DNA of 64,000 nucleotides from Pseudomonadota bacterium (GTDB lineage Bacteria > Pseudomonadota > Gammaproteobacteria > Burkholderiales > Gallionellaceae): the NCBI GenBank assembly GCA_021783995.1, contig JAJXTH010000001.1, positions 62,001 to 126,000 on the forward strand, given 5' to 3'. The notes below the pieces were generated by a model that was not told where the DNA came from, searched no databases, and worked only from the letters and a program-made list of their open reading frames with translations. The position numbers and the translations under genes were made by a program. Positions 53,894 to 64,000 of this stretch are shown here, in pieces (position 1 is the stretch's first letter; the number at the start of each line of letters is the position of its first letter).

Positions 53894-56800
53894 TCAGTTG
53901 CGCTCCAAATCCATATCTATACCCAGGGACCTGATCTCCTTGATCACCACGTTGAACGACTCAGGCATGCCCGCATCGATCTTGTGATCTCCCTTGACGA
54001 TATTTTCGTAAACCTTGGTGCGTCCTGCCACGTCGTCCGACTTGACCGTCAGCATTTCCTGCAGCGTGTACGATGCGCCATAGGACTCCAGCGCCCAGAC
54101 TTCCATCTCGCCGAAGCGCTGACCGCCGAACTGCGCCTTGCCGCCCAGCGGTTGCTGCGTGACCAGGCTGTATGGTCCGGTTGAACGCGCATGCATCTTG
54201 TCGTCGACCAGGTGATGCAGCTTCAGCACATGCTTGTAACCCACGGTGACCTGGCGATCGAAAGCCTCGCCTGTGCGGCCGTCGTACAGCGTGGTCTGTC
54301 CGGATGAAGGCAAATCTGCCAGCTCCAGCATGTACTTGATCTCTTCTTCGGAAGCTCCGTCGAACACCGGCGTTGCGAAGGGTACGCCCTTCTTCAGGTT
54401 GCGGCAGAGCTCTATGATCTCGTCGTCCGTGAAGGACGCGAAGTCCACAGGCTGACCGTTGTTGTGATTATAGATCTTGTCCAGGAAGCTGCGCAGCTCG
54501 GCTATTTTCTCGTTCGCACGCAGCATCTCGTCTATTTTCTTGCCCAGACCATGCGCCGCCCAACCCAGATGCGTCTCCAGGATCTGGCCGATGTTCATGC
54601 GCGAAGGAACGCCCAGCGGATTCAGAACCACGTCGACAGGCGTGCCATCCGCCATGTAGGGCATGTCTTCCACTGGCACGATGCGCGAGATGACACCCTT
54701 GTTTCCATGACGACCCGCCATCTTATCGCCAGGCTGCAGCCTGCGCTTCACAGCCACATAGACCTTGACCATCTTCTGCACACCGGCCTGCAACTCGTCG
54801 CCCTGCGTCATCTTCTTCTTCTTGAACTCGAATGCCGCATCAAATTCAACACGCTTCTGGGCGAGACCTTCCTTTACCTGCTCGAGCTGCGCCGCGACCT
54901 CGTCGTCGGCCACGCGGATGTCGAACCATTGATGATGCTCTATGCTGGACAGATATTCGGAGGTCAGCACCGTGCCCTTGGCCAGCTTCTTCGGTCCGCC
55001 GTTGGCAACCTTGCCCTCAAGGAGTTTCTCGAGGCGGGTGAAGGCATCGCTTTCCACGATGCGCATCTGGTCTCCCAGGTCCTTCTTGTAGCGATTGAGC
55101 TCGTCGTCGACGATCTGCTGGGCGCGCTTGTCGCGCTGCAGACCTTCACGCGTGAACACCTGGACGTCGATCACCGTGCCGGAGCTGCCCGCTGGCACGC
55201 GCAGGCTGGTGTCCTTCACGTCCGATGCCTTCTCGCCGAAGATCGCGCGCAGCAGTTTCTCTTCTGGAGTCAGCTGGGTCTCGCCCTTGGGCGTGACCTT
55301 GCCCACCAGCACGTCGCCCACCGCGACTTCGGCGCCTATGTGCACGATGCCGCAGTCATCCAGACGCCCGAGCTGCACCTCCGAGAGATTCGGGATGTCT
55401 CGCGTGATCTCCTCGGTTCCGAGCTTGGTATCGCGAGCAACCACGGTCAGCTCCTCGATGTGTATCGAAGTGAATCTGTCCTGCGCAATCACGCGCTCCG
55501 AAATCAGGATGGAGTCCTCGTAGTTGTAGCCGTTCCACGGCATGAACGCGACCAAAACGTTCTGCCCCAGTGCGAGTTCCCCCATGTCTGTAGACGCGCC
55601 GTCAGCCACCACATCGCCGCGTGCAATCACATCGCCCACCTTGACCAGCGGGCGCTGGTTGATGTTGGTGTTCTGGTTTGATCGCGTGTACTTGATCAGG
55701 TTGTAGATGTCGACGCCGACTTCGCCCGCTGTGGTCTCGTCATCGTTGACACGCACCACGATGCGAGATGCATCCACGTAATCGATGCGTCCGCCGCGCA
55801 GTGCCTGGACCGCCGTTCCGGAATCGAGTGCAACCGTGCGTTCGATGCCCGTGCCGACCAGCGGCTTTTCCGCGCGCAAGCAGGGAACCGCCTGGCGCGA
55901 CATGTTCGCACCCATCAGCGCGCGGTTCGCGTCGTCGTGCTCGAGGAACGGAATCAGGCAGGCAGCCACCGACACCACCTGCGAAGGCGACACGTCCATG
56001 TAGTTGATGGACTCGGGCGAGGCAAGAACGAATTCATTGTGCTTGCGTGCAGAAACGATCTCGTCGGCGAAGTGCCCCTTCTTGTCCAGCGCCGCGTTCG
56101 CCTGTGCGATGGTGAAGTTGCTCTCTTCGATCGCCGACAGGTATTCGACGTCGTTGGAGACCTTGCTTCCCTCAACCTTGCGATAGGGCGTTTCGATGAA
56201 ACCGTATTCGTTGGTGCGCGCATAAAGCGCGAGCGAATTGATCAGGCCAATGTTCGGGCCTTCCGGTGTCTCGATGGGGCAGACGCGGCCGTAATGCGTG
56301 GGGTGCACGTCGCGCACCTCGAAGCCCGCGCGTTCGCGTGTCAGACCTCCAGGTCCCAGCGCCGAGATGCGGCGCTTGTGCGTGACCTCGGACAGAGGAT
56401 TGGTCTGATCCATGAACTGCGACAGCTGGCTGGATCCGAAGAATTCCTTGATCGCGGCGGAGATGGGCTTCGCATTGATCAGATCGTGCGGCATCAGGTT
56501 GTCCGCCTCCGCCTGGCCCAACCGCTCCTTCACCGCACGCTCGACGCGAGCCAAGCCCACTCTGAACTGGTTTTCGGCCAGTTCGCCCACGGCGCGGACG
56601 CGGCGGTTGCCCAGATGATCGATGTCGTCGATCTCGCCGCGACCGTTCCTCAATTCGACCAGGATTTTCACGACAGCGACGATGTCATCGTTGGACAGCA
56701 CTGCGGAGCCTGTCAGCTCGCTGCGACCGACGCGGCGGTTGAACTTCATGCGGCCGACGACCGACAGGTCATAGCGCTCCTCGCTGAAGAACAGGCCCTG

Positions 56801-57973
56801 GAAAAGACCTTCGACGGACTCTTCCGTAGGCGGCTCTCCGGGACGCATCATGCGGTAGATCGCAACGCGCGCGGTCCACTGGTCTGTCGTCTCGTCGGTA
56901 CGCAAAGTCTGGGAAATGTATGCGCCATGATCCAGGTCGTTGGTGTAGAGCGTATGCAGCTTTGCAACCCCTGCGGCCTGCAGCTTGCGCAGCAGTTCCT
57001 CTGTGATCACATCGTTCGGATTCGCGATGATCTCGCCGCTTTCCTTGTCGACGATGTTGTTCGCAATCACGCGTCCCAGCAGAAATTCTTCCGTCACCGC
57101 AAGCTTGTCTATGCCGGATTCCTGCATCTGACGGATGTGGCGCATCGTGATACGTTTGTCGCAAGCGACAATCACCTTGCCCGACTTGTCCAGGATGTCG
57201 AAGCGTGCGATCTCTCCGCGCAGGCGCTCGGCGACGACCTCGAACTGTATACCACCCTTCTTGTTAAGCTGGAAGGTGTCGAACTCGTAGAACATGCGCA
57301 GCATGTCCTCGTTGGAATAGCCAAGGGAGCGCAGCAGTATCGTTACCGGCATCTTGCGGCGGCGGTCGATCCGGAAATACACATAGTCCTTGGCGTCGAA
57401 CTCGAAATCCAGCCAGGAACCGCGATAAGGAATGATGCGAGCAGAGAAAAGCAGCTTGCCCGACGAATGCGTCTTGCCCCTGTCATGCTCGAAAAATACG
57501 CCGGGAGAGCGATGCAACTGCGACACGATCACGCGCTCAGTGCCGTTGATCACGAAAGAACCGGTCGTGGTCATCAAGGGCATCTCGCCCATGTAGACTT
57601 CCTGCTCCTTGACCTCCTTCACCGTAGGCTTTGAAGCCTCCTTGTCCATGATAGTGAGGCGAACACGTGCGCGCAGCGGAGAAGCATAGGTCAGTCCGCG
57701 CTGCTGGCATTCCTTCACGTCAAAGACAGGCATACCCAGCGTGTAGCTGACGAATTCAAGTCTGGCGTTCTTCGAATGACTCTCTATCGGGAAGATTCCG
57801 TTGAATGCAGCCTGCAGGCCTTCATTCCTGCGCTTCTCTGGCAAGGCGTCAGCCTGCAGAAAAGCCGCATAAGCTTCAAGCTGGGTGGACAACAGGAAAG
57901 GAACCGGCAGTGCACCGACTCTCTTGCCAAAACTTTTACGAATACGTTTTTTTTCGGTAAAAGAATAGCTCAT
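53894..57973 (-). CDS. rpoB: RNA polymerase beta subunit
   Basis: [101 protein letters not shown]. Confidence 0.99.
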   Translation of the reverse strand: MSYSFTEKKRIRKSFGKRVGALPVPFLLSTQLEAYAAFLQADALPEKRRNEGLQAAFNGIFPIESHSKNARLEFVSYTLGMPVFDVKECQQRGLTYASPLRARVRLTIMDKEASKPTVKEVKEQEVYMGEMPLMTTTGSFVINGTERVIVSQLHRSPGVFFEHDRGKTHSSGKLLFSARIIPYRGSWLDFEFDAKDYVYFRIDRRRKMPVTILLRSLGYSNEDMLRMFYEFDTFQLNKKGGIQFEVVAERLRGEIARFDILDKSGKVIVACDKRITMRHIRQMQESGIDKLAVTEEFLLGRVIANNIVDKESGEIIANPNDVITEELLRKLQAAGVAKLHTLYTNDLDHGAYISQTLRTDETTDQWTARVAIYRMMRPGEPPTEESVEGLFQGLFFSEERYDLSVVGRMKFNRRVGRSELTGSAVLSNDDIVAVVKILVELRNGRGEIDDIDHLGNRRVRAVGELAENQFRVGLARVERAVKERLGQAEADNLMPHDLINAKPISAAIKEFFGSSQLSQFMDQTNPLSEVTHKRRISALGPGGLTRERAGFEVRDVHPTHYGRVCPIETPEGPNIGLINSLALYARTNEYGFIETPYRKVEGSKVSNDVEYLSAIEESNFTIAQANAALDKKGHFADEIVSARKHNEFVLASPESINYMDVSPSQVVSVAACLIPFLEHDDANRALMGANMSRQAVPCLRAEKPLVGTGIERTVALDSGTAVQALRGGRIDYVDASRIVVRVNDDETTAGEVGVDIYNLIKYTRSNQNTNINQRPLVKVGDVIARGDVVADGASTDMGELALGQNVLVAFMPWNGYNYEDSILISERVIAQDRFTSIHIEELTVVARDTKLGTEEITRDIPNLSEVQLGRLDDCGIVHIGAEVAVGDVLVGKVTPKGETQLTPEEKLLRAIFGEKASDVKDTSLRVPAGSSGTVIDVQVFTREGLQRDKRAQQIVDDELNRYKKDLGDQMRIVESDAFTRLEKLLEGKVANGGPKKLAKGTVLTSEYLSSIEHHQWFDIRVADDEVAAQLEQVKEGLAQKRVEFDAAFEFKKKKMTQGDELQAGVQKMVKVYVAVKRRLQPGDKMAGRHGNKGVISRIVPVEDMPYMADGTPVDVVLNPLGVPSRMNIGQILETHLGWAAHGLGKKIDEMLRANEKIAELRSFLDKIYNHNNGQPVDFASFTDDEIIELCRNLKKGVPFATPVFDGASEEEIKYMLELADLPSSGQTTLYDGRTGEAFDRQVTVGYKHVLKLHHLVDDKMHARSTGPYSLVTQQPLGGKAQFGGQRFGEMEVWALESYGASYTLQEMLTVKSDDVAGRTKVYENIVKGDHKIDAGMPESFNVVIKEIRSLGIDMDLERN

Positions 57974-58054
57974 ATAATCTCCACGACTAGGGCAAAAAGA
58001 CAGGGGGCGGGAAGCCACAATCAGGCTCCACGTCCGCTGGCTTCTTTAAGCGGC

Positions 58055-58084
58055 AAAAGGCTGACGGTTTGCCGTCAGCCTTTT
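58055..58084 (-). terminator. Stem-loop in rplL-rpoB spacer (attenuator/partial terminator candidate)
   Basis: AAAAGGCTGACGG-nnn-CCGTCAGCCTTTT, 9+ bp GC-rich stem with T-run on minus strand. Confidence 0.75.
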
Positions 58085-58098
58085 GGCAGCACGCTAAC

Positions 58099-58482
58099 TT
58101 ACTTGACTTCAGCAGTTGCGCCAGCCTCGATCAGCTGCTTGGCGATTGCATCCGCATCCGCCTTGGACACGCCTTCCTTCAGCACCTTGGGTGCTGCGTC
58201 GACCAGATCCTTGGCTTCCTTCAGGCCCAGACCGGTGATCGCGCGAACCGCCTTGATCACGCCAACCTTGTTGTCGCCTACTGTCGCCAGCACGACGTTG
58301 AATTCGGTCTGCTCGGCAGCAGCAGGACCTGCAGCAGCGCCTGCAGCAGCAGGACCAGCCACGGCAACCGCAGCAGCGGACACGCCAAATTTCTCTTCCA
58401 TCTGCTTGATCAGCTCGGACAGTTCCAGCACGGTCATACCGGCGATTGCATCCATCAGTTCAGCATTTGTTACAGCCATCAT
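58099..58482 (-). CDS. rplL: 50S ribosomal protein L7/L12
   Basis: [62 protein letters not shown]. Confidence 0.99.
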   Translation of the reverse strand: MMAVTNAELMDAIAGMTVLELSELIKQMEEKFGVSAAAVAVAGPAAAGAAAGPAAAEQTEFNVVLATVGDNKVGVIKAVRAITGLGLKEAKDLVDAAPKVLKEGVSKADADAIAKQLIEAGATAEVK

Positions 58483-58511
58483 GTTCTCCTAATTCAGAAA
58501 TTTCAAAAAGT

Positions 58512-59009
58512 TTAAGCTTCGGCAGGCGCCTTGGCATCGCGTATTGCAGCCAGCGTGCGAACGAACTTCGCGGTGGTCGCGTTCATCGTCGCCATCAGAC
58601 GTGCGATCAGCTCTTCGCGGCTTGGCGTTGCTGCCAGCACGGCGACCTGTTCGGCATTCATCAGCGTACTGCCCATCGCACCCGCCTTGACGACGAGCAG
58701 ATTGTTCGTCTTGGCAAAATCGCACATCACCTTGGCAGCAGCCACAGCATCCGCGCTCATGCCGTACACCAGCGGACCCACCATGCTGTCGCCCAGCGCC
58801 TCGAAAGGCGTTCCCTGCACGGAGCGACGCGCCAGCGTGTTCTTCAGCACATGCAGGTACACCCCGGACTTGCGAGCATCCGCGCGCAACTTCGTGATGT
58901 CGGCCACTTTGATGCCGCGATACTCTGCCAGGACGATGGTCTGCGATTGCGCAACCTGCGCGCTTACTTCCGCCACCACTGCCTGTTTTTCTTGCAGATT
59001 GAGACTCAA
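58512..59009 (-). CDS. rplJ: 50S ribosomal protein L10 (probable TTG start)
   Basis: [50 protein letters not shown] lies upstream of TTG at 59009, so the ATG at 59021 is probably not used. Confidence 0.95.
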   Translation of the reverse strand: MSLNLQEKQAVVAEVSAQVAQSQTIVLAEYRGIKVADITKLRADARKSGVYLHVLKNTLARRSVQGTPFEALGDSMVGPLVYGMSADAVAAAKVMCDFAKTNNLLVVKAGAMGSTLMNAEQVAVLAATPSREELIARLMATMNATTAKFVRTLAAIRDAKAPAEA

Positions 59010-59084
59010 GTCTTCCTCCATTATCCGGAATGCTTGCGCATTCCATCGTTACAACTGCGACCTTGAGCCAAGAGATCATCCCGC

Positions 59085-59215
59085 TCGCGGGCACACCATC
59101 TGCGGGGGCATCAGAGGACTAGACAGCAAACAGAGGACAGAACCCTTATTCACAATCAGCAGCCCACTTCTTTTAAGCCTTGCGGCACCACCGGTCTTTG
59201 ATGCCGGCAACCGCC
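59085..59215 (-). promoter_or_regulatory. L10(L12)4-type autoregulatory mRNA leader upstream of rplJ
   Basis: Minus strand ATCAAAGACCGGTGGTGCCGCAAGGCTTAA...CCCGCAGATGGTGT, resembling conserved elements of the rplJ leader, in a 250-nt rplA-rplJ spacer. Confidence 0.55.
59112..59144. repeat. Heptad-phased repeats inside rplJ leader
   Basis: Plus strand CAGAGGA-ctaga-CAGCAAA-CAGAGGA-CAGAACC. Confidence 0.55.
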
Positions 59216-59262
59216 AGCAGTACAAAGATGTTTGGCGGCATGAAGCCGCCGTATTCTGAAAC

Positions 59263-59949
59263 TTATGCGCTGAGGCTCGTCTGATCGACGCGCACACCGA
59301 CACCCATAGTGCTGGAAAGCGACATCTTCTTCATGAAGATGCCCTTGGACGACGCAGGCTTGGCCTTGGAAAGCGCATCAACCAGCGCGAGCAGATTCTC
59401 GCGCAACGCTTCCGACGCAAAGGACGCGCGGCCTATCGTGCACTGGATGATACCATTTTTGTCGTTACGGTACTGGACCTGGCCCGCCTTGGCGTTCCTG
59501 ACCGCTCCCGCGACGTCCGCCGAAACCGTACCCACCTTCGGGTTTGGCATCAGTCCGCGTGGGCCCAGAATCTGTCCAAGCTGGCCTACCAGACGCATTG
59601 CGTCGGGGCTTGCGATCACCACGTCGAAATCCAGATTGCCACCCTTGATGGATTCGGCCAGATCGTCGAAGCCCACCGTATCCGCGCCTGCAGCCTTGGC
59701 TTCCTCAGCCTTGGCACCCTGCGCAAAAACCGCGACGCGCACGCTCTTGCCCGTGCCGCGAGGCAACACGACAGAACCGCGCACCAGCTGATCCGATTTG
59801 CGCGCATCGATGCCCAGATTCACCGCCACATCGATGGACTCGTCGAACTTGGCCACCGCGTTTTCCTTGACCAACGTCAGGGCTTCGTTAAGTGTATACA
59901 GTTTGTTGCGATCGACTTTGCTTGCAATTGCTTTATAGCGCTTGGACAT
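59263..59949 (-). CDS. rplA: 50S ribosomal protein L1
   Basis: [54 protein letters not shown]. Confidence 0.99.
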   Translation of the reverse strand: MSKRYKAIASKVDRNKLYTLNEALTLVKENAVAKFDESIDVAVNLGIDARKSDQLVRGSVVLPRGTGKSVRVAVFAQGAKAEEAKAAGADTVGFDDLAESIKGGNLDFDVVIASPDAMRLVGQLGQILGPRGLMPNPKVGTVSADVAGAVRNAKAGQVQYRNDKNGIIQCTIGRASFASEALRENLLALVDALSKAKPASSKGIFMKKMSLSSTMGVGVRVDQTSLSA

Positions 59950-60380
59950 TATTGACCCTCCACGGTGATGCCGATGCTGCGAGCGCTGCCCGCTATGGTG
60001 CGTACGGCCGCATCCATGTCTGCGGCTGTCAGGTCCGGCATCTTGGTTGTTGCAATTTCTTCCGCCTGCTTGCGTGTCAGATGACCGACCTTGGCGGTGT
60101 GCGGTGTCGCACTACCCTTCTGAATGCCTGCCGCCTTCTTGATCAGTATGGTCGCAGGAGGTGTCTTCATCACGAAGGTGAAGCTCTTGTCCGCGAACGC
60201 GGTGATCACGACAGGAATGGGCAGACCCGGTTCCACGCCCTGGGTTGCCGCATTGAACGCCTTGCAGAACTCCATGATGTTGAGGCCGCGCTGGCCCAGC
60301 GCAGGACCTATCGGCGGACTCGGATTTGCCTTGCCTGCAGGCACCTGCAGCTTGATGTAGCCTATGACTTTCTTTGCCAT
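59949..60380 (-). CDS. rplK: 50S ribosomal protein L11
   Basis: [44 protein letters not shown]. Confidence 0.99.
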   Translation of the reverse strand: MAKKVIGYIKLQVPAGKANPSPPIGPALGQRGLNIMEFCKAFNAATQGVEPGLPIPVVITAFADKSFTFVMKTPPATILIKKAAGIQKGSATPHTAKVGHLTRKQAEEIATTKMPDLTAADMDAAVRTIAGSARSIGITVEGQ

Positions 60381-60431
60381 GTTACTCTCCTATCTAACGG
60401 GTAAACGAGGTTTAGAGCCTCTCCCCAATCA

Positions 60432-60485
60432 CAGGAAACGACAAACGGGAAACGCATTTCTGCGCCTCCCCGCTCGCCGCTTCCC
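60432..60485 (-). repeat. Heptad-phased inverted repeat / long imperfect hairpin in nusG-rplK spacer
   Basis: Plus strand GGAAACG-ACAAACG-GGAAACG then opposed CCCCGCT-CGCCGCT-TCCCTCT; minus RNA has loop CGCA-GAAA-TGCG with 10 contiguous closing pairs including G-U. Confidence 0.65.
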
Positions 60486-60490
60486 TCTCT

Positions 60491-61024
60491 TCAGCCCTTC
60501 TCTACCTGGCCGAAATCCAGCTCCACGGGTGTCGCGCGACCGAAGATCGTCACCGCCACCCGTATCTTGTTCTTGTCGTAATTGACTTCCTCGACCACGC
60601 CGGTGAAGTCCGTGAACGGACCCTCCTTCACGCGTACAGCCTCGCCCACCTCGAACAGCACCTTGGGCCTCGGCTTCTCGACTCCGGCCTGCATCTGCTG
60701 CATGATGTTCTGCACTTCCTTTGCGCTGATGGGAGTAGGACGCATCGCCGAACCGCCGAGGAATCCGGTCACCTTGGGCGTATTCTTCACCAGATGCCAG
60801 GATTCGTCCGTCATCTCCATCTCCACCAGCACATAGCCCGGAAAGAACTTGCGCTCGGACGTGACCTTCTGGCCCGACTTCAGCTCGACCACTTCCTCGA
60901 CGGGAACCAGTATCTGGCCAAACTTGTCCTGCATGCTCTCGCGCTGTATGCGCTCCGCCAGCGCCCTGGCCACGCTCTTCTCGAATTGAGAGTACGTGTG
61001 AACAACATACCAACTCATCGCCAT
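60491..61024 (-). CDS. nusG: Transcription termination/antitermination protein NusG (start may be 61018)
   Basis: [74 protein letters not shown]. Confidence 0.99.
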   Translation of the reverse strand: MAMSWYVVHTYSQFEKSVARALAERIQRESMQDKFGQILVPVEEVVELKSGQKVTSERKFFPGYVLVEMEMTDESWHLVKNTPKVTGFLGGSAMRPTPISAKEVQNIMQQMQAGVEKPRPKVLFEVGEAVRVKEGPFTDFTGVVEEVNYDKNKIRVAVTIFGRATPVELDFGQVEKG

Positions 61025-61383
61025 TATTCAGCCCGTCCCATCAGTCTATTCACCAAGGTCATCAAACTGGCGTCGACCATCCACAAAAACAGCGCCATCG
61101 TGATTGCAAACACGATCACAATGCCCGTTGTTTGCATCGTTTCTTTTTGCGACGGCCAGACCACGCGTTTGGCCTCGGCAACGGAATCCCTCGCAAAGAC
61201 CAGGAAGCGCTTTCCGGGTTCACTGGTGTAGGCAACCCCAGCCGCAAGCAAAATCCCCAACAGCACCGAGAGCACGCGCAGCATGCCCGCAAGCGCAACG
61301 GTACTATCCTGCAGATAGTAGTAGCCCGCAACGCCCCCGACCACGAACAGAAATGCGATGAGCAACCTGATTTTGTCCGACAT
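61024..61383 (-). CDS. secE: Preprotein translocase subunit SecE
   Basis: [51 protein letters not shown]. Confidence 0.98.
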   Translation of the reverse strand: MSDKIRLLIAFLFVVGGVAGYYYLQDSTVALAGMLRVLSVLLGILLAAGVAYTSEPGKRFLVFARDSVAEAKRVVWPSQKETMQTTGIVIVFAITMALFLWMVDASLMTLVNRLMGRAE

Positions 61384-61411
61384 GCTCTTCCAATTAACGA
61401 TTACTTAAATC

Positions 61412-61487
61412 TGGCAGGCCAGGAGGGTCTCGAACCCCCAACCCTCGGTTTTGGAGACCGATACTCTACCAATTGAGCTACTGGCCT
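61412..61487 (-). tRNA. tRNA-Trp(CCA)
   Basis: AGGCCAGTAGCTCAATTGGTAGAGTATCGGTCTCCAAAACCGAGGGTTGGGGGTTCGAGACCCTCCTGGCCTGCCA. Confidence 0.97.
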
Positions 61488-61543
61488 AAAAAACTTGGGA
61501 AGGAAGAAGGGAGAAGGTCAAAACCCCTTCCTCCTCCCCCTTC
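61488..61543 (-). terminator. Polypurine/polypyrimidine hairpin plus T-run after second tuf
   Basis: Minus strand GAAGGGGGAGGAGGAAGG-ggttttga-CCTTCTCCCTTCTTCCTT-cccaag-TTTTTT. Confidence 0.7.
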
Positions 61544-61558
61544 GCCCTTCTCGTCCCT

Positions 61559-62749
<1,191 letters not shown>

Positions 62750-62781
62750 ATTTTTTCCTTAAGTCAAACGTTAACAATAAA

Positions 62782-62856
<75 letters not shown>

Positions 62857-62861
62857 AAAAC

Positions 62862-62935
62862 TGGAGCGGGTGAAGGGAATCGAACCCTCGTCGTAAGCTT
62901 GGAAGGCTTCTGCTCTACCATTGAGCTACACCCGC
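62862..62935 (-). tRNA. tRNA-Gly(TCC)
   Basis: GCGGGTGTAGCTCAATGGTAGAGCAGAAGCCTTCCAAGCTTACGACGAGGGTTCGATTCCCTTCACCCGCTCCA. Confidence 0.96.
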
Positions 62936-62991
62936 AAGCTCATACTACACCGTCAATGCTTGCCACTAGCAGCCGGATCATCTCTAAAAAC

Positions 62992-63077
62992 TGGTGGAGG
63001 GGGACGGATTCGAACCATCGTACTCATAAGAGGGCAGATTTACAGTCTGCTGCCTTTAACCACTCGGCCACCCCTCC
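62992..63077 (-). tRNA. tRNA-Tyr(GTA)
   Basis: GGAGGGGTGGCCGAGTGGTTAAAGGCAGCAGACTGTAAATCTGC...GGTTCGAATCCGTCCCCCTCCACCA; long variable arm. Confidence 0.97.
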
Positions 63078-63091
63078 AAACTGAACGCGTC

Positions 63092-63120
63092 ATTATGCGC
63101 ATCCATGCCCCAACTGTCAA
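63092..63120 (-). promoter_or_regulatory. Near-consensus sigma70 promoter for the tRNA-Tyr-Gly-Thr-tuf operon
   Basis: Minus strand TTGACA (63120-63115), 17-nt spacer, CATAAT (63097-63092), GC-rich GACGCG discriminator. Confidence 0.85.
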
Positions 63121-63127
63121 TATATAT

Positions 63128-64000
63128 TTATTTTATCCTGTACAGCGCGGACTGGGCATGCGCATCCAGCCCCTCCCCGAACGCAAGCGTCGAAGCTATC
63201 TTTCCAAGGTATTGCGCGCCTTTTTCCGACACCTTGATCAGGCTGCTGCGCTTCTGGAAGTCGTAGACTCCCAGCGGCGAGGAAAATCTCGCGGTGCCAG
63301 AGGTTGGCAGCACATGATTGGGGCCTGCACAGTAGTCTCCCAGAGACTCGGAGGTGTAGCGCCCCATGAAGATCGCTCCCGCATGCTTCAACCTGGGCAG
63401 CAGCGCATCCGGGTCCGCCACGGAAAGCTCAAGATGCTCGGGCGCGATGCGGTTGCTGATGGCGCAGGCCTCATCCAAACTTCCCACATGGATCATCGCT
63501 CCGCGGTTCTGCAACGCGGTCGCGATGATCTCCCGGCGCGGCATCCTTTCCAGCAGCCTATCCACGCTTTTTGCGACCTCGCCCAGGAAACCGGCGTCCG
63601 GGGAAATCAGTATCGCCTGAGCCAGCTCGTCGTGTTCCGCCTGCGAGAACAGATCCATCGCGACCCAGTCCGGGTCGGTCTTGCCATCGCAGATCACGAG
63701 TATTTCCGACGGGCCCGCGATCATGTCTATCCCGCACACACCGAACACGCGGCGTTTGGCGCTGGCCACATACGCATTGCCCGGCCCCACGATCTTGTCC
63801 ACCTTCGGAATGGTTTTCGTGCCGTATGCCAGGGCGCCCACGGCCTGCGCCCCGCCTATCGTGAACACGCGATCGACGCCGGCAAGATGGGCGGCCGCGA
63901 GCACCAGCCGGTTCTTCTGTCCGTCGGGCGTCGGCACCACCATGATCAGCTCGGCCACGCCCGCCACCTTCGCAGGCAGCGCATTCATCAACACCGAGGA
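63128..64000 (-). CDS. hisD: Histidinol dehydrogenase, N-terminus truncated by window edge
   Basis: [75 protein letters not shown]. Confidence 0.97.
   Translation of the reverse strand, partial: SSVLMNALPAKVAGVAELIMVVPTPDGQKNRLVLAAAHLAGVDRVFTIGGAQAVGALAYGTKTIPKVDKIVGPGNAYVASAKRRVFGVCGIDMIAGPSEILVICDGKTDPDWVAMDLFSQAEHDELAQAILISPDAGFLGEVAKSVDRLLERMPRREIIATALQNRGAMIHVGSLDEACAISNRIAPEHLELSVADPDALLPRLKHAGAIFMGRYTSESLGDYCAGPNHVLPTSGTARFSSPLGVYDFQKRSSLIKVSEKGAQYLGKIASTLAFGEGLDAHAQSALYRIK

Noticed and set aside
54464-57634. 405 aa and 565 aa plus-strand ORFs opposite rpoB
   Set aside because: Antisense shadows of rpoB.

Overview
This 64 kb window looks like a conserved chromosomal segment of a betaproteobacterium. 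Gallionellaceae-like is an inference from protein style and gene order; no search was run.

Left part (1-31 kb): an edge-truncated periplasmic protein, tRNA-Ser(CGA), mltF, serS-rarA-lolA-ftsK-response regulator, a five-gene overlapping biotin operon (bioB-F-H-C-D), comF, trmL, two conserved hypotheticals, an AT-rich islet with two HD-GYP signalling proteins (one 4xCBS-PAS-GAF-HD-GYP), ssb, an MFS transporter, a cytochrome bo3 quinol oxidase operon (cyoABCDE), uvrA-arfB and cysK.

Right part (31-63 kb): a continuous minus-strand block of translation and transcription genes (alpha-spc-S10-str operons, rpoC-rpoB, rplL-J-A-K, nusG-secE, tRNA-Trp, a second tuf, tRNA-Thr/Gly/Tyr), then hisD running off the right edge.

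No CRISPR array, prophage, transposase or obvious defence system was seen. The most unusual signal is non-coding. Several spacers in the tuf/nusG/rplJ/rpoBC region contain degenerate 7-nt-phased repeats, usually as opposed arms that can fold into long imperfect hairpins. The clearest cases are the rpoB-rpoC spacer, the nusG-rplK spacer and the 3' flanks of both tuf genes. Other points of interest are an FNR-type box placed upstream of cyoA, the HD-GYP islet, and the extent of identity between the two tuf copies.
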